Assembly: GCF_024802625.1 (NCBI RefSeq)
Contig: NZ_CP103371.1
Coordinates: 3,534,001 to 3,598,000 of the forward strand
DNA from: Massilia sp. H6
Lineage (GTDB): Bacteria; Pseudomonadota; Gammaproteobacteria; Burkholderiales; Burkholderiaceae_D
Direction: 5' to 3'
DNA length: 64,000 bases
Positions 47,605-58,303 of the stretch are shown here, one piece after another (positions within the stretch are counted from its first letter, which is position 1; the number at the start of each line of letters is the position of its first letter). Position numbers and translations under genes: made by a program. The notes below the pieces were generated by a model. It worked only from the letters and a program-made list of their open reading frames with translations, did not search any database and was not told the origin of the DNA.

Positions 47605-47693
47605 GCCGGCTCCTTCAGGTAATGTTGGCTAAAACCTTAACAGAAGCGTTGTGCGAAGGACGCACGGCTAGGGTGGGCGCGGCGCCACCCCGC

Positions 47694-48467
47694 CTACAGC
47701 CCCAGCTGCTCCAGGATCGCGTCCTTGATCTGCTGCAGTTCCGGCAGCGACACCTTGCGCGGATGGGGCTGGGCGATCGCAAATACCGAGGCAACCCGGG
47801 TCGGGCGCGGCGACAGCACGACGATGCGGTCGGCCAGGTAGATCGCTTCTTCCACGTCGTGCGTGATCAGGATGATGGTGTGGCGCTCTTCGCGCAGCAC
47901 GCGCAGCAGTTCGATCCGCATCTTCAGCGCGGTCAGCGCGTCCAGCGCCGAGAAAGGCTCGTCCATGAACAGGATGTCCGGCTTGACCGCCAGCGCCCGC
48001 GCGATCTCCACACGCTTGAGCATGCCGCCCGAGAGCTCGTGCGGATAGGCTTTCTCGAATCCCTTCAGACCCACCATCTCGGCGTAATGGTCGGCGCTCG
48101 CCAACTGCGCGGCGTGCTCCATGCCGCCCAGGCCGAACATCAGGTTCTCGCGCACCGTCAGCCACGGAAATACCGAGCCATGCTGCGAGATCACGATGGC
48201 GTTCGGCGTTGGGCGGCTGACCGGCACGCCGTCGATCATGACGGCGCCGCTGTCGGGCTGCTCGAAGCCGGCCAGCAGCTTTAACAGGGTCGACTTGCCG
48301 CAGCCCGAAGGGCCGACGATGGCGACGAACTCGCCCGCTGCCACCGCCAGGTCGAGGCCGTCGATCACCTGCAGCGATTTGAAGCCCTTGCGGACGGCGC
48401 GCACGCCCACCTTCGGCACCGGGGACGTGCTTGCGTCGGCTGCATTCATGTTGACCTTAGCGTGCAT
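47694..48467 (-). CDS. ABC transporter ATP-binding protein (NrtD/SsuB/TauB type)
   Basis: 257 residues. Walker A GPSGCGKST (about 52-60), Q-loop, signature LSGGM and Walker B DILFMDEPF are followed by the SALDALT segment. It belongs to the nitrate/sulfonate/taurine group. It overlaps the permease gene by 11 bases; a second ATG at 48449 (after AAGG) may be the true start. It is the last gene of the five-gene cluster with SCO1 and cupredoxin-like proteins. Confidence 0.95.
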   Translation of the reverse strand: MHAKVNMNAADASTSPVPKVGVRAVRKGFKSLQVIDGLDLAVAAGEFVAIVGPSGCGKSTLLKLLAGFEQPDSGAVMIDGVPVSRPTPNAIVISQHGSVFPWLTVRENLMFGLGGMEHAAQLASADHYAEMVGLKGFEKAYPHELSGGMLKRVEIARALAVKPDILFMDEPFSALDALTALKMRIELLRVLREERHTIILITHDVEEAIYLADRIVVLSPRPTRVASVFAIAQPHPRKVSLPELQQIKDAILEQLGL

Positions 48468-49221
48468 AGCGCCACCTTACCCACTTGAGCCCTTCGAGCC
48501 GGCGCATCAGGGCATCGAGCCCCAGGCCGATCAGTCCGATGATGATCATGGCCGCCACCACCAGGTCGTAGCGGTTGCCGGCGTTGCGCGCATCCATGAT
48601 CAGGTAGCCCAGGCCGGAGCGCCGCACGATCATTTCGGCGGCCACCACCACCAGCCAGGCCACCCCGAGGCCGATGCGCATGCCGGTAAGAATTTCCGGC
48701 AGCACCGCCGGCACGATTACCTGGCGCAGCAGCCTGGCGCGCGAAACCCCAAAGTTCTCGGCCGCGCGCAGGTAGCGCGCCTCGATGGCGTGCACGCCGG
48801 CCGAGGTCTGCACGATCATCGGGAACACCGAAGCCAGAAAGATCAGGAATACCGGGGCCAGGTCGCCCACCCCGAACCACAGGATCGCGATCGGGATCCA
48901 GGCAATCGGCGAGATCGGCCGCAGGATCTGGAACAGCGGGTTGAGGGTGCGATAGGCGCCGTCCACGCGTCCCATCCACAGGCCGAGCGGCAGCGCGCAC
49001 GCCAGCGCCAGCAAAAATCCGGTGGCCACCCGCGCCAGCGAGGCCACGATATGCTCCCACAGCGTGCCGTCCCTGGCCAGTTCCAGCGTACCGGCGGCGA
49101 CCTGCAGCGGCGACGGAAAGATCACGCTGCCGCTTTGCTCGATGACGATCCCCCACAGCGTCACCAGGGCCGCGATCACCAGCAACGGCGGCCAGATGCG
49201 CTTGAATCGATCGGCCATCAT
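48457..49221 (-). CDS. ABC transporter permease (SsuC/TauC/NrtB type)
   Basis: 254 residues with about six membrane segments, and the EAA loop (EARYLRAAENFGVSRARLLRQVIVPAVLPEILTGMRIGLGVAW) that contacts the ATPase. The group imports nitrate, sulfonates, taurine or aromatic anions. The start overlaps the stop of the cupredoxin-like gene by 4 bases. The substrate is not evident. Confidence 0.95.
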   Translation of the reverse strand: MMADRFKRIWPPLLVIAALVTLWGIVIEQSGSVIFPSPLQVAAGTLELARDGTLWEHIVASLARVATGFLLALACALPLGLWMGRVDGAYRTLNPLFQILRPISPIAWIPIAILWFGVGDLAPVFLIFLASVFPMIVQTSAGVHAIEARYLRAAENFGVSRARLLRQVIVPAVLPEILTGMRIGLGVAWLVVVAAEMIVRRSGLGYLIMDARNAGNRYDLVVAAMIIIGLIGLGLDALMRRLEGLKWVRWRYAR

Positions 49222-49640
49222 GCTGCACCATCCAGGATCGCGTGCAGGCGCCAGCGCAGGCGCGCCAGTCCGGCCGCGGGCGCATCGACGACCAGCACCG
49301 ACATCTTGCCGCTGGCGTGGGCGGTACAGTCGAAGGGGTGTTCGCCGGCCTGGCCGAAGGGCAGGCGGAAATCCTGGCCCGGCATGATCAAAACCGGGCC
49401 GAACATCTGCGGCACGGTGTCGCTGTTGCGAAGCAGCAGCACGTCGCGCACGCCCAGGGTCAGGGTGATCTGCTCCGGCAGGACGCTGGCGGTGTCGCCT
49501 TTCATGCGGCGCTCCCAGGTACCCGGGGGAATCTCGAACAACTGGTCGCGCGATGCCGCCTGCAAGGGCGCGAACGCGGCCCAGGCCATCGACCCGGCCA
49601 GCAGTACCAGCAGTGCCACGCCAGCGATTCGCCGCTTCAT
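49218..49640 (-). CDS. Cupredoxin-like exported protein, 140 aa
   Basis: 140 residues with an N-terminal signal anchor (5-25). The beta-rich mature part (about 55-118) ends in HPFDCTAHASGKM, giving C105, H108 and M113 with H101 before them. That is the C-x2-H-x4-M type of loop that holds copper in cupredoxins; an upstream copper His is not obvious. It overlaps SCO1 upstream and the permease downstream by 4 bases each, so it is part of the same transport unit. Copper binding is inferred, not proven. Confidence 0.75.
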   Translation of the reverse strand: MKRRIAGVALLVLLAGSMAWAAFAPLQAASRDQLFEIPPGTWERRMKGDTASVLPEQITLTLGVRDVLLLRNSDTVPQMFGPVLIMPGQDFRLPFGQAGEHPFDCTAHASGKMSVLVVDAPAAGLARLRWRLHAILDGAA

Positions 49641-50248
49641 TCGGCCGCCAGCAGGTTCACGTCGTGCACGATCTCATCGAACGGGCGGCCGAAAGGCAGC
49701 AGCGCGCGCAGCATGCCCTTCTTGTCGATGAAATAGAGATAGGACGAATGGTTCACCTGGTAGGCGCTGCTGCTGCCGCCGAGCGGGTGCCGGGTCGCGC
49801 TGATGCCGTAATCCTTGCGAATCGCCGCCATCTGCTGCGGCGTGCCGGTAATGCCGATAAAGCTCTTGTCGAACTGGGCCAGGTAGGTCTTGAGACGCGC
49901 CGGGGTATCGCGCTCCGGGTCCACCGAAACGAATACCACCTGCATCCGGTCGGCGTGCGGCCCGAGCTTCTGGCGCGCGGCCGCCAGCGAGGCCAGCGAA
50001 GCCGGGCACACGGCCGGGCAATGGGTGAAGCCAAATTCCAGCACCACGACCCTGCCGCGCAGCGCGGACAGGCGAAACTCGCTGCCATCGAGTGCCTTGA
50101 GGGCGATCTCCGGCGCCATGCGCGCCGGCGAGAACACGCCGGATTTGAACGCCGGTGCGGCCGTGGCCACCGATATTGGCAACGACAGCGACAACAACAG
50201 CGGCAACAACATCGCGCGCAGCAGCGCGTTGAGCAGGCGGCGCGTCAT
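49637..50248 (-). CDS. SCO1/SenC-family copper chaperone
   Basis: 203 residues with an N-terminal signal anchor (to about 28). The thioredoxin-like domain has the CxxxC copper site FTHCPAVCPASL (about residues 73-84) and the distal His in VNHSSYLYFIDKKG. SCO proteins deliver copper to or reduce the CuA site of cytochrome oxidase. Here it sits between an ABC binding-protein gene and a cupredoxin-like gene, with 4-base overlaps on both sides, and no oxidase genes are nearby. Confidence 0.92.
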   Translation of the reverse strand: MTRRLLNALLRAMLLPLLLSLSLPISVATAAPAFKSGVFSPARMAPEIALKALDGSEFRLSALRGRVVVLEFGFTHCPAVCPASLASLAAARQKLGPHADRMQVVFVSVDPERDTPARLKTYLAQFDKSFIGITGTPQQMAAIRKDYGISATRHPLGGSSSAYQVNHSSYLYFIDKKGMLRALLPFGRPFDEIVHDVNLLAAE

Positions 50249-51285
50249 AAGGCTACCTTGACCGGGCGGATATTTTTCACGAAGCTGTCGTCCACATACT
50301 GTTCATAGGGCACCGGGCGCTTGAGCGTGCCCGCCTGTACCGACAGTTTCATCAGCTCGTCGAATTCCGGGCGCAGCATGCGCAGGTCGCCATAGGTCAC
50401 CCGGTCGGACGGATTGTCCATGACAAACTTGATGATGTTCGGGTCCTGGTTGAAAAACTTGCGGTGGGCGGCGATGTGCGCCGCCTTGCTGCGGTTAAGC
50501 GCGCTGGCATCGAGCCAGGTGCCGGCCGCCTGCACGTAGTTGACCAGTTCCTGCACCAGCGGGCGATTCGTCGCGATCAGCTCTTCGCGCACGGTCAGCA
50601 CGCAGCAGATGTAGTTGCGCCACTCGTTGCGCGTCATCGACAGCGGCCGCGCATAGCCGGCGCGCTGGGCGGCGGCGCCGAACGGCTCGCCGGTGCAATA
50701 GCCGTCGATGGCCCTGGCGTACAGCGCCGCCGGCATGTCGGGCGGCGCCATCTCGATGACTTCAAGGTCCTTGGGCGACATGCCCTCGCGCGCCAGCATC
50801 TTGCGCAGGAACAGGTAGTCGACCGCGAAGCGGCTGGGAATGGCGATGCTTTTCCCGCGCAGGTCGGCGAACTTCCGGTAGGGCGAATCGGTACGCACCA
50901 TGATCACCGCGCCCGAGCGATGACCAAGCGAGACGATCTTGAGCGGAATGCGCCAGTCGGTCAGGTCCATCACCAGCGGCGCGAGCATGTAGGCGGCCTG
51001 GATGCGGCCGGTCATCAAGGACTCCTTGATCTCGGGCCAGCCCGAGAACTTGGTGTACTCGAAGGCGGTGAACGCGGCATCCGGCCGGCCGTCGGCGGCA
51101 GCCTTGGCCTTGCAGGCAATCGGCAAGGTCAGGTTGCAGGTAACCGGCAGGCCGCCGACCTGCAGCGGCAAGGACGATCTTGCCGGCGCTGCAGCGGCAG
51201 CGCCCATGCCGATCAGCGGCAGGCTCAGGGCGCCGCCCAGCAGCTTGCGGCGGTAGCGCGAATGCTCGGCCATGGAAACGACCAT
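50245..51285 (-). CDS. NrtA-like, Cys-rich ABC substrate-binding protein
   Basis: 346 residues. The signal contains a twin-arginine-like RRKLLGGALSL. The periplasmic-binding domain has DLRGKSIAIPSRFAVDYLFLRKML and GYCTGEPFG, as in the NrtA/CmpA/SsuA group. Cys residues are at 50, 58, 197, 227 and 228 (the last two adjacent in YICC), which is unusual for an exported binding protein and could bind metal or haem. The start at 51285 is 4 bases after the glucokinase-RpiR stop; an ATG at 51273 is an alternative. No clear Shine-Dalgarno is visible, suggesting coupling. Confidence 0.88.
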   Translation of the reverse strand: MVVSMAEHSRYRRKLLGGALSLPLIGMGAAAAAPARSSLPLQVGGLPVTCNLTLPIACKAKAAADGRPDAAFTAFEYTKFSGWPEIKESLMTGRIQAAYMLAPLVMDLTDWRIPLKIVSLGHRSGAVIMVRTDSPYRKFADLRGKSIAIPSRFAVDYLFLRKMLAREGMSPKDLEVIEMAPPDMPAALYARAIDGYCTGEPFGAAAQRAGYARPLSMTRNEWRNYICCVLTVREELIATNRPLVQELVNYVQAAGTWLDASALNRSKAAHIAAHRKFFNQDPNIIKFVMDNPSDRVTYGDLRMLRPEFDELMKLSVQAGTLKRPVPYEQYVDDSFVKNIRPVKVAL

Positions 51286-51289
51286 ACGT

Positions 51290-53149
51290 TCAGATATCGA
51301 GGTGGGAAATGAGCAGCTTGCGCTGTTCGGCATTGCCCTCGCCAGCCGCCTCGCTCTGGTTTCCGATGGAAATACCCACCGACATGATGTCGACCAGGAG
51401 CAGTTGCAGGATGCGCGAGATCATCGACAGGAAGCTGGTGCTGTCTTCGCTGTGGTCGACCGCCAGGCAGACGCTGGCCTTCTTGGCCAGCGCCGACTTG
51501 CTGCTGGTGATGGCGATGACGTCGGCGCCGCCGGCGCGGGCGATGTCGACCGCGGCCAGGAGCTCGGGCAGCTGGCCCGCGGTAGAGATCGCGATCACCA
51601 CGTCGCCCGGCCCGAGCAGGCCGGCGGCCAGCGTGAACAGGTGCGAGTCGCCGTACAGCGCGGCCGGGATGCGGAAGCGGAAGAACTTGTGCTGGGCATC
51701 GAGCGCCACCGCCCGCGCATTGCCCATCGCGTAGAACTCGACGCGGCGCGCGCGGCGCAGCAGTTCGATGGCGCGGTCGATGCCGTGCACGTCGAGCTGG
51801 TCGCGGAATTTCAGGATGGCCGACACGGTGTTGTCGATCACCTTGGCCGACAGGTCGTGCGTGCTGTCGCTCATGCGCACCTGGCTGTGGCGCACGGGAA
51901 TGGTGCCGGTCAGGCTGCCAGCGAACTTGAGCTTGAACTCGGCCAGTCCCTGGAAACCGAGCGAGCGGCAGAAACGGATCACGGTCGGCTGGCTGACATC
52001 GGCCAGGCGCGCGATCTCGGCGATGGGCTCGCCCAATACCTTGCGCGGATGCTCCAGCACCAGGGCGGCGACGCGCTGCTCGGCCGGCGACAACTCGTGG
52101 CGCAGCTGCTGTACGCGGTCCATCAGCGTATTGGCGCCGCTGCGTCCGCGCAGGTGTTCGGACAGGATCTTGGACACGCCATGCAGCGCCGGGTTCGGCG
52201 TCATGATGACATAGGTCGGAATCTGCGCGATGTAGTCGGTGAAGCGGCCCTTGGCCTCGAAGCGCGCGCGAAACGGCGAGCTGGCGAACCATTCGGCGAT
52301 ACGCGGCACGATGCCGCCGCCGATAAAGATGCCGCCAAATGCGCCCAGCGTGACCGCCAGGTTGGCCGCCGCGCCGCCGAGCATGCCAGCGAAGGTCTCC
52401 AGGGTTTCTAGGCACAAGGCGTCGTGCTCGTCGAGCGCGGCGCTTACGATCTCGGCGGTGACGCGCGGAGGCGCCACGACGCCGTTGCGGCGCGCCAGCG
52501 CGCGGTAGATCAGTTCGATGCCGGGGCCGGAAATCAGGCGCTCGTTCGAGACGTGCTGCCACTCTTGCCAGGCGTATTGCAAGATTGCGAATTCGCGCTC
52601 GTCGCTCGGGGCGAAGTTGACATGCCCGCCCTCGCTGCCGAGGGTAATGAAACCATCGATGGTCGGGATCACGCCCGACACGCCCAGGCCGGTGCCTGGC
52701 CCGAGCACGCCGGCCACCGCGTGGCTCTGCGGCGCGCCGCCGCCGACCTGCATCAGGTCTTGCGGCTTGAAGCCCGGCAGCGCCATCGCCAGCGCGGTAA
52801 AGTCGTTGACGATCAACAGCGTCGACAGGCCAAGCTCGCGCCGCACCTCGTCGGTCGAGAACTGCCAGTCGCGGTTGGTCATGCGGATGAAGTCGCCGCT
52901 GATCGGATTGGCCAGCGCAAAAGCCGCGTGGCTGATGCGCGCGCCGCCCGCCTGCGCCAGGTAGGCATGCAGCAGCGGCACGATGCCGCTGTATTCGTCG
53001 CAGCGCAGCACCGCCACCTGGCGCAGCACGCCGGGCGCGGTCTCGAGGCCGAAGCGCGCATGCGTGGCGCCGATGTCCGCGAGCAGGCGCGGGCCGTCGG
53101 CAAAGGCGGCGCGGGGAGCTTTCAATTCGGTAGCAGGTTCAACAGTCAT
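51290..53149 (-). CDS. glk: Bifunctional glucokinase/RpiR-family regulator
   Basis: 619 residues. The N-terminal part (about 20-325) is a ROK-like/Glk glucokinase: LLADIGATHARFGLE (phosphate 1), VNDFTALAM and VLGPGTGLGVSGVI. The C-terminal part (about 335-610) is an RpiR regulator with helix-turn-helix (EPIAEIARLADVSQPTVIRFCRSLGFQGLAEFK) and a SIS sugar-phosphate domain. This fusion is known in Burkholderiales and probably links glucose phosphorylation to transcription control. It follows alpha-amylase and pgm on the same strand. ATG 53149 is preferred; another lies at 53173. Confidence 0.95.
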   Translation of the reverse strand: MTVEPATELKAPRAAFADGPRLLADIGATHARFGLETAPGVLRQVAVLRCDEYSGIVPLLHAYLAQAGGARISHAAFALANPISGDFIRMTNRDWQFSTDEVRRELGLSTLLIVNDFTALAMALPGFKPQDLMQVGGGAPQSHAVAGVLGPGTGLGVSGVIPTIDGFITLGSEGGHVNFAPSDEREFAILQYAWQEWQHVSNERLISGPGIELIYRALARRNGVVAPPRVTAEIVSAALDEHDALCLETLETFAGMLGGAAANLAVTLGAFGGIFIGGGIVPRIAEWFASSPFRARFEAKGRFTDYIAQIPTYVIMTPNPALHGVSKILSEHLRGRSGANTLMDRVQQLRHELSPAEQRVAALVLEHPRKVLGEPIAEIARLADVSQPTVIRFCRSLGFQGLAEFKLKFAGSLTGTIPVRHSQVRMSDSTHDLSAKVIDNTVSAILKFRDQLDVHGIDRAIELLRRARRVEFYAMGNARAVALDAQHKFFRFRIPAALYGDSHLFTLAAGLLGPGDVVIAISTAGQLPELLAAVDIARAGGADVIAITSSKSALAKKASVCLAVDHSEDSTSFLSMISRILQLLLVDIMSVGISIGNQSEAAGEGNAEQRKLLISHLDI

Positions 53150-53280
53150 TGCGATCCAGTTCGATCGGGACATCGGTCCCGGACCGCGCTAGGATACCAT
53201 TGATCGATTGGCAAAAATACGGGGAGGTGTCGCCTCGTTGCCGTACCCGCCATACAGCGGGTACAGCCACGCGTGCTCGG

Positions 53281-54957
53281 TTAGTCTTGCGCGATCAGGG
53301 CCACCGGCGCGGCGGTATCGAAGCGCACCTTGCCGCCACTGACCACGGCCGATTTGCCGGTATACCAGTCGCGCACCGTCTGGCCGTCGGTGAACACGCC
53401 GGCCACCGAAATCGGCACTGGCTTGTCGCCCGGCAGGTCGAGCGCAACCACCACGCGGTCGCTCACGCCCTTGCCTTGCCAGGTGCGCTTGAAGGTGTAC
53501 GGACTGGCAGCGAGCATCTGGTGCACGCCCGCCCCCACGGCCGGGTGGGCGGCGCGGAAACGGCCCAGCCTGGCCCAATGTTCGCGGATCTCGGCCACGC
53601 GGTGGGCGCCGCGCGGCGCATTCGACGCCAGCTCATCCCAGTTCATGAAAGAGCGCAAGGTAGCATCGCCTTGCGCACCGTCGACCTTCAGGATGCGCGC
53701 GGTTTCGTCGCCATAGTAGATCTGGGCCGAGCCCGGGGCCAGCATCAGCTTGTTCGCCGATTCGTAGGGGCGCAGGCGCAGCGGGTCGAACGGACTGCCG
53801 TCGTCGTGCGAGCTGACGTAGTTCAGCACCGAATAGCCTTTCATCGGACCTTGCAGCGCCGCCGAATAACTCGAGAACAGCTTTTCATAGTCCTGCGCCG
53901 CATCGGTCTTCATGCTGAAATTGATCATGCTGTCGAAGCCATTGGCCAGGTAGTCGACCTTGGTGCCGCCGCCCATGTCGTAGCTGCGCCCGTGCTCGAT
54001 CGCATAGCCGTAGACTTCCGAGGTCATGAAAAATGGCAGGTCGCCCAGGCGCTTGTCGGGATTGGCGCGCTTCCATTCTTCGTAGGCCAGGCTGGCCTCT
54101 TGCTTGAGCTCTTTCCAGACTTCGGGTTCGGTGTGCTTGACGGTGTCGGCGCGGAAGCCGTCCACGCCATACTTGCGCACCCAGTCGGTGTTCCACTTGA
54201 TCAGGTAGTAGCGCGGGGTGCGCGGATAACCGGTGCGCGCGAAGAAGGTGTCGAGTTCTTTCACCTCGCGCTGGTAGCGCCCTTCTTTCTTCCACTTCTT
54301 CACCAGCAGCGGCGGCAGCGCGACCTCGGTCTTGCTGCCGGTGCGGAAGTCCGGCAGATTCTCGACCAGGGTGCAGTCAATGGTGGTGGGAGCGTCCTTG
54401 AAAGCGCACTTGGGACCGGTGCGGACCCAATCCGACGGCCACACCGGGTCTTGCTTGGTCACCGGGCCGGTGTGGTTCATCACCACGTCGAAGATCACGC
54501 GGATGCCGTTGGCGTGCGCAGTCTCGACCAGGGTACGGAAGTCCTGTTCGGTGCCCAGGTTGGCGTCGACGGTGGTGAAATCCTTGGCCCAGTAACCGTG
54601 GAAAGCGTAACTGCGGCCGGTGCCCTCGTCGGTCGCGCCGTGGATCTGCTCGGTCGGCGGCGTGAGCCAGATGGCGGTCACGCCCAGGTCCTTGAAATAG
54701 CCGTCGCGGATCTTGGCCGTGACGCCGGCCAGGTCGCCCCCCATGAAGCCGCGCAGCAAGGCTGCGTCATGCTTGCGGCCGTAGGCGTGGTCGTTGGACT
54801 TGTCGCCGTTGTTGAAGCGATCGGTCAGCAGGAAATACACGGTGGCGTTTTCCCACACGAAGGGCTTGCCGGCAGGCTGGCGCGGTACGGTATGGGCGCC
54901 TGCATTGGCAGCGCCAAAGGCGAGCAGCATGGCGGCGGCAAGGACGGGAAGTTTCAT
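53281..54957 (-). CDS. Secreted alpha-amylase (GH13)
   Basis: 558 residues with a signal peptide (about 1-21). Catalytic residues are D271 (GVDGFRADT), E314 (FMTSEVYGY) and D385 (SSHDDGS); DVVMNHTG is the first conserved region. Internal cleavage of starch outside the cytoplasm yields maltodextrins for the TonB receptor and permease. It lies 28 bases downstream of pgm and 131 bases upstream of glk, in one orientation, and is probably part of the MFS-pgm-amylase transcript. Confidence 0.94.
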   Translation of the reverse strand: MKLPVLAAAMLLAFGAANAGAHTVPRQPAGKPFVWENATVYFLLTDRFNNGDKSNDHAYGRKHDAALLRGFMGGDLAGVTAKIRDGYFKDLGVTAIWLTPPTEQIHGATDEGTGRSYAFHGYWAKDFTTVDANLGTEQDFRTLVETAHANGIRVIFDVVMNHTGPVTKQDPVWPSDWVRTGPKCAFKDAPTTIDCTLVENLPDFRTGSKTEVALPPLLVKKWKKEGRYQREVKELDTFFARTGYPRTPRYYLIKWNTDWVRKYGVDGFRADTVKHTEPEVWKELKQEASLAYEEWKRANPDKRLGDLPFFMTSEVYGYAIEHGRSYDMGGGTKVDYLANGFDSMINFSMKTDAAQDYEKLFSSYSAALQGPMKGYSVLNYVSSHDDGSPFDPLRLRPYESANKLMLAPGSAQIYYGDETARILKVDGAQGDATLRSFMNWDELASNAPRGAHRVAEIREHWARLGRFRAAHPAVGAGVHQMLAASPYTFKRTWQGKGVSDRVVVALDLPGDKPVPISVAGVFTDGQTVRDWYTGKSAVVSGGKVRFDTAAPVALIAQD

Positions 54958-54985
54958 GTGGGTTCCTGTGGATGGGAGTGGAAGG

Positions 54986-56692
<1,707 letters not shown>

Positions 56693-56730
56693 CTACGATA
56701 CGACAGGCGCGAATTCACTGGCGCGCGGGC

Positions 56731-58080
56731 TTAGTCGGCCACCTTGAGCGCCGACTTGACCGGTGCGGCGCGGTCGGAGACGAACAGGGTCAGCACGGCG
56801 GCGATCAGCATGCAGACCCCACCCAGCACCAGCGTCTGCACGGTCTGGCCGCCAAAGAAATGCTTGGTCACGCCGCCCAGCAGCAGGCCGCTGCAGATCT
56901 GCGGGATCACGACGAAGAAGTTGAACAGGCCCATGAAATAGCCCATGCGCTTGGCTGGCAGCGCGCCCGCCAGGATCGCGTAGGGCATGGTCAGGATCGA
57001 GGCCCAGGCCAGGCCGACGCCGATCATCGGCAGCAGCAGGTGCTCCTTGTCGGTGATGAAATAGATGCTGGCCAGGCTCAGGCCGCCGATGGCGAGGCAG
57101 GTGGCATGCACGGTCTTGCGGCTGGTGGCGCGCGCGAACACCGGCAGGATGAACGCGGCCAGCGCCGAGACGCCGCTGTAGACTGCAAACATGATGCCGA
57201 CCCAGCTGCCGGCCGCCTGGAACGCGGAAGATTGGGCATCGACCGTGCCGAACACGTTCTCAGCGATCGCCGAGCTGGTGTAGATCCACATCGCGAACAG
57301 CGCGATCCAGGTAAAGAACTGCACAAAGGCCAGCTGCACCATGGTCTTGGGCATCTTGGCAAAGCCGCCGATGATTTCACGCAGCGCCACCTTGATGCTG
57401 CGGGCATGCTTGCGTTCGGCGTTGAAGGCATCGAGGTCGGCAGGCGGCTGTTCGGTGGCGGTGAGCACGGTCCAGAGCACGGCCAGGAAGAAAATGGCGC
57501 CACCCGAATAGAACGAATAGCGCACGGTGTCCGGAATCATGCCGCCCACCGCTTCGTTCGATACGCCCATCGATTCGAAGAAGGTCGGCAGCAGCGAGGC
57601 GATCACCGCGCCGCAGCCGATGAAGAAGGTCTGCATCGCGTAACCGGCGGTCTGCTGCGAGACGTCGAGCTTGTCGCCCACGAAGGCGCGGAACGGCTCC
57701 ATCGAGACGTTGATGGCGGCATCCATCAGCCACAACACGGCCACGGCCATCCACAGCACCGAAGAATTGGGCATCAGGAACAGGGCAATGGCGGCCAGCA
57801 CGGCGCCGATGAAGAAGAACGGGCGGCGCCGGCCCCACTTGGGGTGCCAGGTATTGTCGCTCAGGTAGCCGATAATCGGCTGCACCAGCAGGCCGGTGAC
57901 CGGCGCTGCCAGCCAGTACAGGGCCAGGTTGTCGGGGTCGGCGCCAAGCGTCGAGAAGATGCGGCTGGTATTGGCGTTCTGCAGCGCGAAGCCGAACTGG
58001 ATGCCGAAAAAGCCGAAGCTCATGTTCCAGAGCTGCCAGAACGACAGGCGCGGCTTGATGGCGCCGGTGTGCATATCCAT
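56731..58080 (-). CDS. MFS sugar permease (maltose/SLC45-like)
   Basis: 449 residues with about 12 membrane segments. LSFWQLWNMSFGFFGIQFGFALQNANTSRIFSTLGAD and GYLSDNTWHPKWGRRRPF are characteristic of the SLC45-like/GPH sugar permeases found in proteobacterial maltose and sucrose clusters. It would import maltose or maltodextrins with protons. It is the first gene of the minus-strand run that continues with pgm, alpha-amylase and glk. A good promoter with a consensus TTGACA lies about 100 bases upstream. Confidence 0.93.
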   Translation of the reverse strand: MDMHTGAIKPRLSFWQLWNMSFGFFGIQFGFALQNANTSRIFSTLGADPDNLALYWLAAPVTGLLVQPIIGYLSDNTWHPKWGRRRPFFFIGAVLAAIALFLMPNSSVLWMAVAVLWLMDAAINVSMEPFRAFVGDKLDVSQQTAGYAMQTFFIGCGAVIASLLPTFFESMGVSNEAVGGMIPDTVRYSFYSGGAIFFLAVLWTVLTATEQPPADLDAFNAERKHARSIKVALREIIGGFAKMPKTMVQLAFVQFFTWIALFAMWIYTSSAIAENVFGTVDAQSSAFQAAGSWVGIMFAVYSGVSALAAFILPVFARATSRKTVHATCLAIGGLSLASIYFITDKEHLLLPMIGVGLAWASILTMPYAILAGALPAKRMGYFMGLFNFFVVIPQICSGLLLGGVTKHFFGGQTVQTLVLGGVCMLIAAVLTLFVSDRAAPVKSALKVAD

Positions 58081-58178
58081 GATGTCCCCAATCTGGCCCG
58101 AAAGATGCCGGGCTCTTGTGTGATGCCGGAAGGCTGAAACAGGTCAGCCTAACCCGACCGTTTGACTAAAGCTGTAGC

Positions 58179-58207
58179 AAAATAACATGGGCAGTTAGGA
58201 GTGTCAA
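58179..58207 (-). promoter_or_regulatory. Promoter of the permease-pgm-amylase genes
   Basis: A consensus TTGACA (58207-58202) and TATTTT (58184-58179) on the minus strand are 17 bases apart. The leader is about 90 bases. The region is shared with the divergent esterase gene. Confidence 0.65.
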
Positions 58208-58303
58208 TCGAAGAGCTGTCATAGTAGAATCGCCACAACACCGGGGCCGAAACAGGCCAATTCTGTAGTCAAACAACAAAAGAATTCGATCAGGAGACAC
58301 CCC

